A DNA stretch of 25,584 bases. It comes from CAZAQS01 sp964486825 (GTDB lineage: Bacteria; Chloroflexota; Anaerolineae; Anaerolineales; UBA4823). Below are positions 22,401-25,584 of this stretch, piece by piece. The notes under the pieces were generated by a model. That model saw only the letters and a program-made list of their open reading frames with translations, was not told the DNA's origin and did no database searches. Position 1 is the stretch's first letter. Each line of letters opens with the position of its first letter. The stretch is taken from positions 1 to 25,584 of the forward strand of contig CAZAQS010000041.1 of the NCBI GenBank assembly GCA_964486825.1. Reading direction: 5' to 3'. The translations under genes were made by a program, and so were the position numbers.

Positions 22401-22410
22401 ATTATTGCCT

Positions 22411-25383
22411 TCAATCTGTTGACCAATCTGGTGATTCTTCATCTCGGGTGACGATGCCCTTCCGCTCCAGGAAAGAGATAGCCCGCATTTGCTGCTGGCT
22501 TTCCCGGTCCGCGTCCTTTGGCCTTCCCAAGGTATCGATAACCAGGGAAGCGCTGCCGCGGACGATAACGCAGATGGCTAGCTCACACAACAGCCCGGTA
22601 TTCAGGTAAAAACCTCTCGGCAGCGGTATTTGAAGATAATCCCCCAGGTTCACCTGTGTAAAGAAACTGCCGGTCACAAAGCCTGAGATCAATGCTCCGC
22701 TCAAAACCAGCAGCAGCCCAATCCCGATCAGTTGCGTGGATTTGAGCCAGCCCAGCCGTCGCTTGGTCTCTCGATAGCCGAAAACAACATACCACAGGCC
22801 TACCGCCAGGCTAATCATGATTCCCGCTGTAAAACCGTCGCCGGGCTGGTCGTGCCCGAAGAAAATATGCGTCACGGAAATGACCAGGGTAAGCGGCAAA
22901 ATCATATAAGCCAGCAAGCGTACGAAAGGAGAGACCAGGACGCCTCCGATTCCAAAGGTGCGCAACTGGCTTCTTTGATCGTGAACGATAGGGTCTTCTT
23001 TATCGCCGGCTTTTCGGGAAGCATAGCGCAGTAAAGTGTAAACGCCAATGCCGCCCATGCCAAAAACGGCTACCTCGATCAGGGTATCGAAGGCTCGAAA
23101 GCTAATGATTATGGCCCCGACGATATCGGTAGCCCCTGCCAGCGCCTGAGCATTCTCTTCGAAATAGGGCGTCAAAAGACTCTGGCGTGGACGGGACACC
23201 AGCATGCTGTAAACCAGAACCGTCATCACCAAGGCGCTGCTTATGGCGATCAGACCATCCCGTAGCAACCCGGGTCGGGACTGGCGGAAGGTAAATTCGG
23301 CTGCCCGCTGGCGTTGTGGACGGGGCAGGCGGGTGAGCAAGAGCACCAGGATGATGGTCAGCAAGATGTCCACCACCACCTGGACCAGGGCTACATCGGG
23401 AGCGGGCTCCAGCACCATCAGGACGGCTACTGCTAAACCTGATACACCCAGCGCCAGGATAGCCGGCAGGTCTCGCTGCAGGAATACGCTGGCTCCGGCC
23501 GAAATTACCACCAGGAGTAGAGCGAACAACCGCAGGAGCACCAGCTCGGTGGTAAAAATATCCGCGGTCAAACGAATTCCCACCGGCGCAGTCAAGGGGG
23601 GCAGGGCAGCAAAGGCAACCATCAGGCCTCCAATTCCCAGAAGCATGGTAGCCAGGTATAAACGCAGCTTTCCATTCTGCACCCTGGTGACCCAATAGGC
23701 AGCCTGGTCGATCCATCTCAGGGCGCCCAGGTAGAGGATATTGAAAGTCAGGCCATTGGCTGCCTGCATGATCTGTCTCCGCACGCGTACCCGGAAGGCT
23801 AACATGCTGGCCCCGAGTATGATCGCCACCATGCTAAGCAGCAATGGAATATTGATCCCAGTCCAGAGCGCCAGGGAGACCTGCACAGGCTCTCCCAGGG
23901 CGGCCTGCGCTCCTGCTGCCAGCAACGCCGCCACTGGTTGCGGTTCAGGCAGGACCCCTAATGCCAGGGAGAAGGTTGCCGGCAAGACGGGAGCTAAAAG
24001 CATTCCAAGCGGGGCTTCATGGGCGTGGATACTACGATCACGCTGTTGGCCAAGGAAAGTGTCCACCAGCAGCGTTCCAGCCTGGACCAGGATAAGTGCT
24101 CCGGAGATGACGACCGCAGCCGGGAAGATGATTTCGATGATGGCAGGCACGCCAGGATGCGTGGTAGTTGCCAGCAGGGTCTCCTTAGCCAGGAAGCCGA
24201 ACAAAGGCGGCAAGCCTCCCATGGAAAGGGAAGCAATAGCCGCCACCAGGAAGGTGACCGGCATGGCGCGCCGGATGCCTCCCAGCCTGCGCAGGTCACG
24301 CGTGCCGGCCTCGTGATCTACGATTCCCACGATCAAAAAGAGAGCGCTCTTGTACAGGGCGTGGGCCAGCAAACCCACTACCAGCGCTTTGAAGGCGATC
24401 TCACTGTCCTGCCCGATCAGCATCATTAAGGCGCCCAACTGGCTCACGGTAGAGTAAGCCAACAGGGCCTTCAAATCGTTTTGCTTGAGGCCCAGGTAAG
24501 CTCCGATCAACATGGTCACCATACCGGCCAGGCTGAGGATCCAAAACCAGGTGTCAGTCAGCCCCAGGGCGGGGTTCATACGGGCCATCAAATAAATGCC
24601 TGCTTTCACCATGGTGGCTGAGTGCAGGTAGGCGCTGGCAGGTGTGGGCGCACTCATCGCATCCGGGAGCCAGATATGGAATGGCGCCTGGGCGCTCTTG
24701 GTGAATGCTCCCATGACGATCAACCCCAGCATAACCAGGTAGAGGGGGCTACTTCTTAGTTGATCGCCGCTGGCCAGGATATCTGCAAATTCGAAGCTAC
24801 CGCTAACGCTGCTGACAATTAAAAGGCCAGCCAGCAGCGCAATCCCTCCACCTCCCGTGATGAACAATGCCTTGAAGGCGCTCCGGCGTGCATCTGCGTC
24901 TTTGTATTTGAACCCGATCAGGAGGAAGGATGTGATGCTCGTGCCTTCCCAGAAAACGAACAGGGTGATCACGTCCCCTGCCAGCACCAGGCCCAGCATG
25001 GAGGTCATGAACAACATCATATAGGCCAGGAACTTCCAGGCATCCCTGTCCTCTTTCATGTAATAGCCGGAGTAAATGATCACCAGCGTGCCAATACCGG
25101 TGACCAGTAACGCGAACAGGGCGCTTAAACCGTCCAGGTACAGGACAGCCTGGATGCCCAGGGATGGCATCCACTGGATTTCTTGAATGACCCGGCCGCC
25201 TTCAAAGACCTGCCCTACCCGTAATGCGATCCACAGGAACGCAGCCAACGGACCCAGGGCCACCAGCCATCCCAGGCGTGTATTGGATATATACTGTTTG
25301 ATCCTGGGAATGCCGGTCCATGCTGACAGAGCTGTAGAGCCAAGACAGGCAGCCAGGGGAAGGAATAAGGAGTTCGCGATCAT
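22411..25383 (-). CDS. mrpA: Fused Mrp Na+/H+ antiporter subunits A and B
   Basis: This 990-residue fusion begins with the NuoL-like MrpA antiporter module. Key residues are Glu146 (FWEGTSI), Lys229 (FTKSAQAPFH) and Lys260 (MVKAGIY), with the LPDAMSAPTPASAYLHSATM block at 239-258. A MrpA-type C-terminal part follows to about 800. Residues ~808-950 are a full MrpB domain (GGVLVSPFVRLLAYMILP, GHDQPGDGFTAG). MrpB is normally separate; fused AB forms are known in the rhizobial Pha-type systems. An in-frame TGA nine bases upstream fixes the ATG, which has no clear ribosome site. The gene heads the AB-C-D-E-F-G operon. Confidence 0.95.
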   Translation of the reverse strand: MIANSLFLPLAACLGSTALSAWTGIPRIKQYISNTRLGWLVALGPLAAFLWIALRVGQVFEGGRVIQEIQWMPSLGIQAVLYLDGLSALFALLVTGIGTLVIIYSGYYMKEDRDAWKFLAYMMLFMTSMLGLVLAGDVITLFVFWEGTSITSFLLIGFKYKDADARRSAFKALFITGGGGIALLAGLLIVSSVSGSFEFADILASGDQLRSSPLYLVMLGLIVMGAFTKSAQAPFHIWLPDAMSAPTPASAYLHSATMVKAGIYLMARMNPALGLTDTWFWILSLAGMVTMLIGAYLGLKQNDLKALLAYSTVSQLGALMMLIGQDSEIAFKALVVGLLAHALYKSALFLIVGIVDHEAGTRDLRRLGGIRRAMPVTFLVAAIASLSMGGLPPLFGFLAKETLLATTTHPGVPAIIEIIFPAAVVISGALILVQAGTLLVDTFLGQQRDRSIHAHEAPLGMLLAPVLPATFSLALGVLPEPQPVAALLAAGAQAALGEPVQVSLALWTGINIPLLLSMVAIILGASMLAFRVRVRRQIMQAANGLTFNILYLGALRWIDQAAYWVTRVQNGKLRLYLATMLLGIGGLMVAFAALPPLTAPVGIRLTADIFTTELVLLRLFALLLVVISAGASVFLQRDLPAILALGVSGLAVAVLMVLEPAPDVALVQVVVDILLTIILVLLLTRLPRPQRQRAAEFTFRQSRPGLLRDGLIAISSALVMTVLVYSMLVSRPRQSLLTPYFEENAQALAGATDIVGAIIISFRAFDTLIEVAVFGMGGIGVYTLLRYASRKAGDKEDPIVHDQRSQLRTFGIGGVLVSPFVRLLAYMILPLTLVISVTHIFFGHDQPGDGFTAGIMISLAVGLWYVVFGYRETKRRLGWLKSTQLIGIGLLLVLSGALISGFVTGSFFTQVNLGDYLQIPLPRGFYLNTGLLCELAICVIVRGSASLVIDTLGRPKDADRESQQQMRAISFLERKGIVTRDEESPDWSTD

Positions 25384-25522
25384 ATAGTATCAATTGAAGA
25401 CCCAAATGGGTGGTCCAGGTTTCGCGCTGGTATTTCTGGCGGAATTCTTTCGTTCAAATCGCCAGGGTTCCCCGCTACCAACTCCTGGATTATAGACCTT
25501 CAAAAGGGCGCTTCCGAATTGT

Positions 25523-25551
25523 AGTATATCCGTAGAATTATTAAATGTCTA
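25523..25551 (-). promoter_or_regulatory. Promoter of the mrp-ATPase operon
   Basis: On the minus strand, TAGACA (25546-25551), a 17-base spacer and TATACT (25523-25528) match consensus 5/6 in both boxes. Transcription would start near 25516, about 130 bases before the mrpA ATG. The leader contains CTGGCG...CGCCAG inverted arms and a second TATAAT (25489-25494). No gene is seen between 25384 and 25584. Confidence 0.65.
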
Positions 25552-25584
25552 GTGTCCACCTGTGTTTTTCGTAACGATTTGGAT

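Noticed and set aside
23102..23716. Long minus-strand alternate frame inside mrpAB
   Set aside because: It is a shifted frame of a well-conserved antiporter gene, with compositionally biased sequence and no domain.
25384..25522. Possible riboswitch in the mrp leader
   Set aside because: Only modest inverted arms are visible, and I could not match a known riboswitch class.

Overview
This window looks like chromosomal DNA from a bacterium of the Chloroflexota, probably an Anaerolineae-like lineage. That is an inference from gene content and style: a DUF5667-type membrane protein, a bacterial lysyl-oxidase lipoprotein with a long Pro/Thr-rich linker, a Flp-type pilin, mid-range GC, and sigma-A-like promoters of the TTGACx-N17-TATAxT type. 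No rRNA, tRNA, insertion sequence, phage gene or CRISPR array was seen.

Positions 1-1100 hold two RNA-chaperone genes, an RRM/glycine-rich protein and a CspA-like cold-shock protein. Each lies behind a long leader containing a terminator-like hairpin. Positions 1100-5000 hold a small lipoprotein, a leftward pair (an uncharacterised protein, then a large Flp-type pilin), an alpha/beta hydrolase, and a zinc-ribbon/DinB protein. Next come a leftward ABC exporter, a histidine phosphatase, the remnant of a SnoaL/NTF2-like gene, and a DUF5667 protein with a repeat-expanded C-terminus and an apparent 16-codon leader peptide.

From 9.6 to 13.1 kb there are a 2OG-Fe(II) oxygenase-like protein, a DUF4203-like membrane protein, a lysyl oxidase lipoprotein with its copper and cofactor residues intact, and a two-gene unit of membrane-anchored rhodanese and DUF302 protein. 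From 13.2 to 16.4 kb a clear promoter drives deoC, a Gfo/Idh/MocA oxidoreductase, a 20-codon ORF and a ROK sugar kinase, which looks like a carbohydrate or deoxynucleoside catabolic operon. Its end abuts a truncated PNPOx-like gene fragment on the other strand.

The last 9 kb is one leftward operon: a fused MrpA-MrpB, then MrpC, D, E, F and G (a complete multi-subunit Na+/H+ antiporter). It is followed by a SERCA-like P-type ATPase whose start codon overlaps the mrpG stop codon. Proton-driven Na+ export and ATP-driven cation export are therefore probably co-expressed. This coupling, the paired terminator-like leaders, the DUF5667 leader peptide and the short ORFs and gene remnants are the most noteworthy points. 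I found no clear wholly new system.
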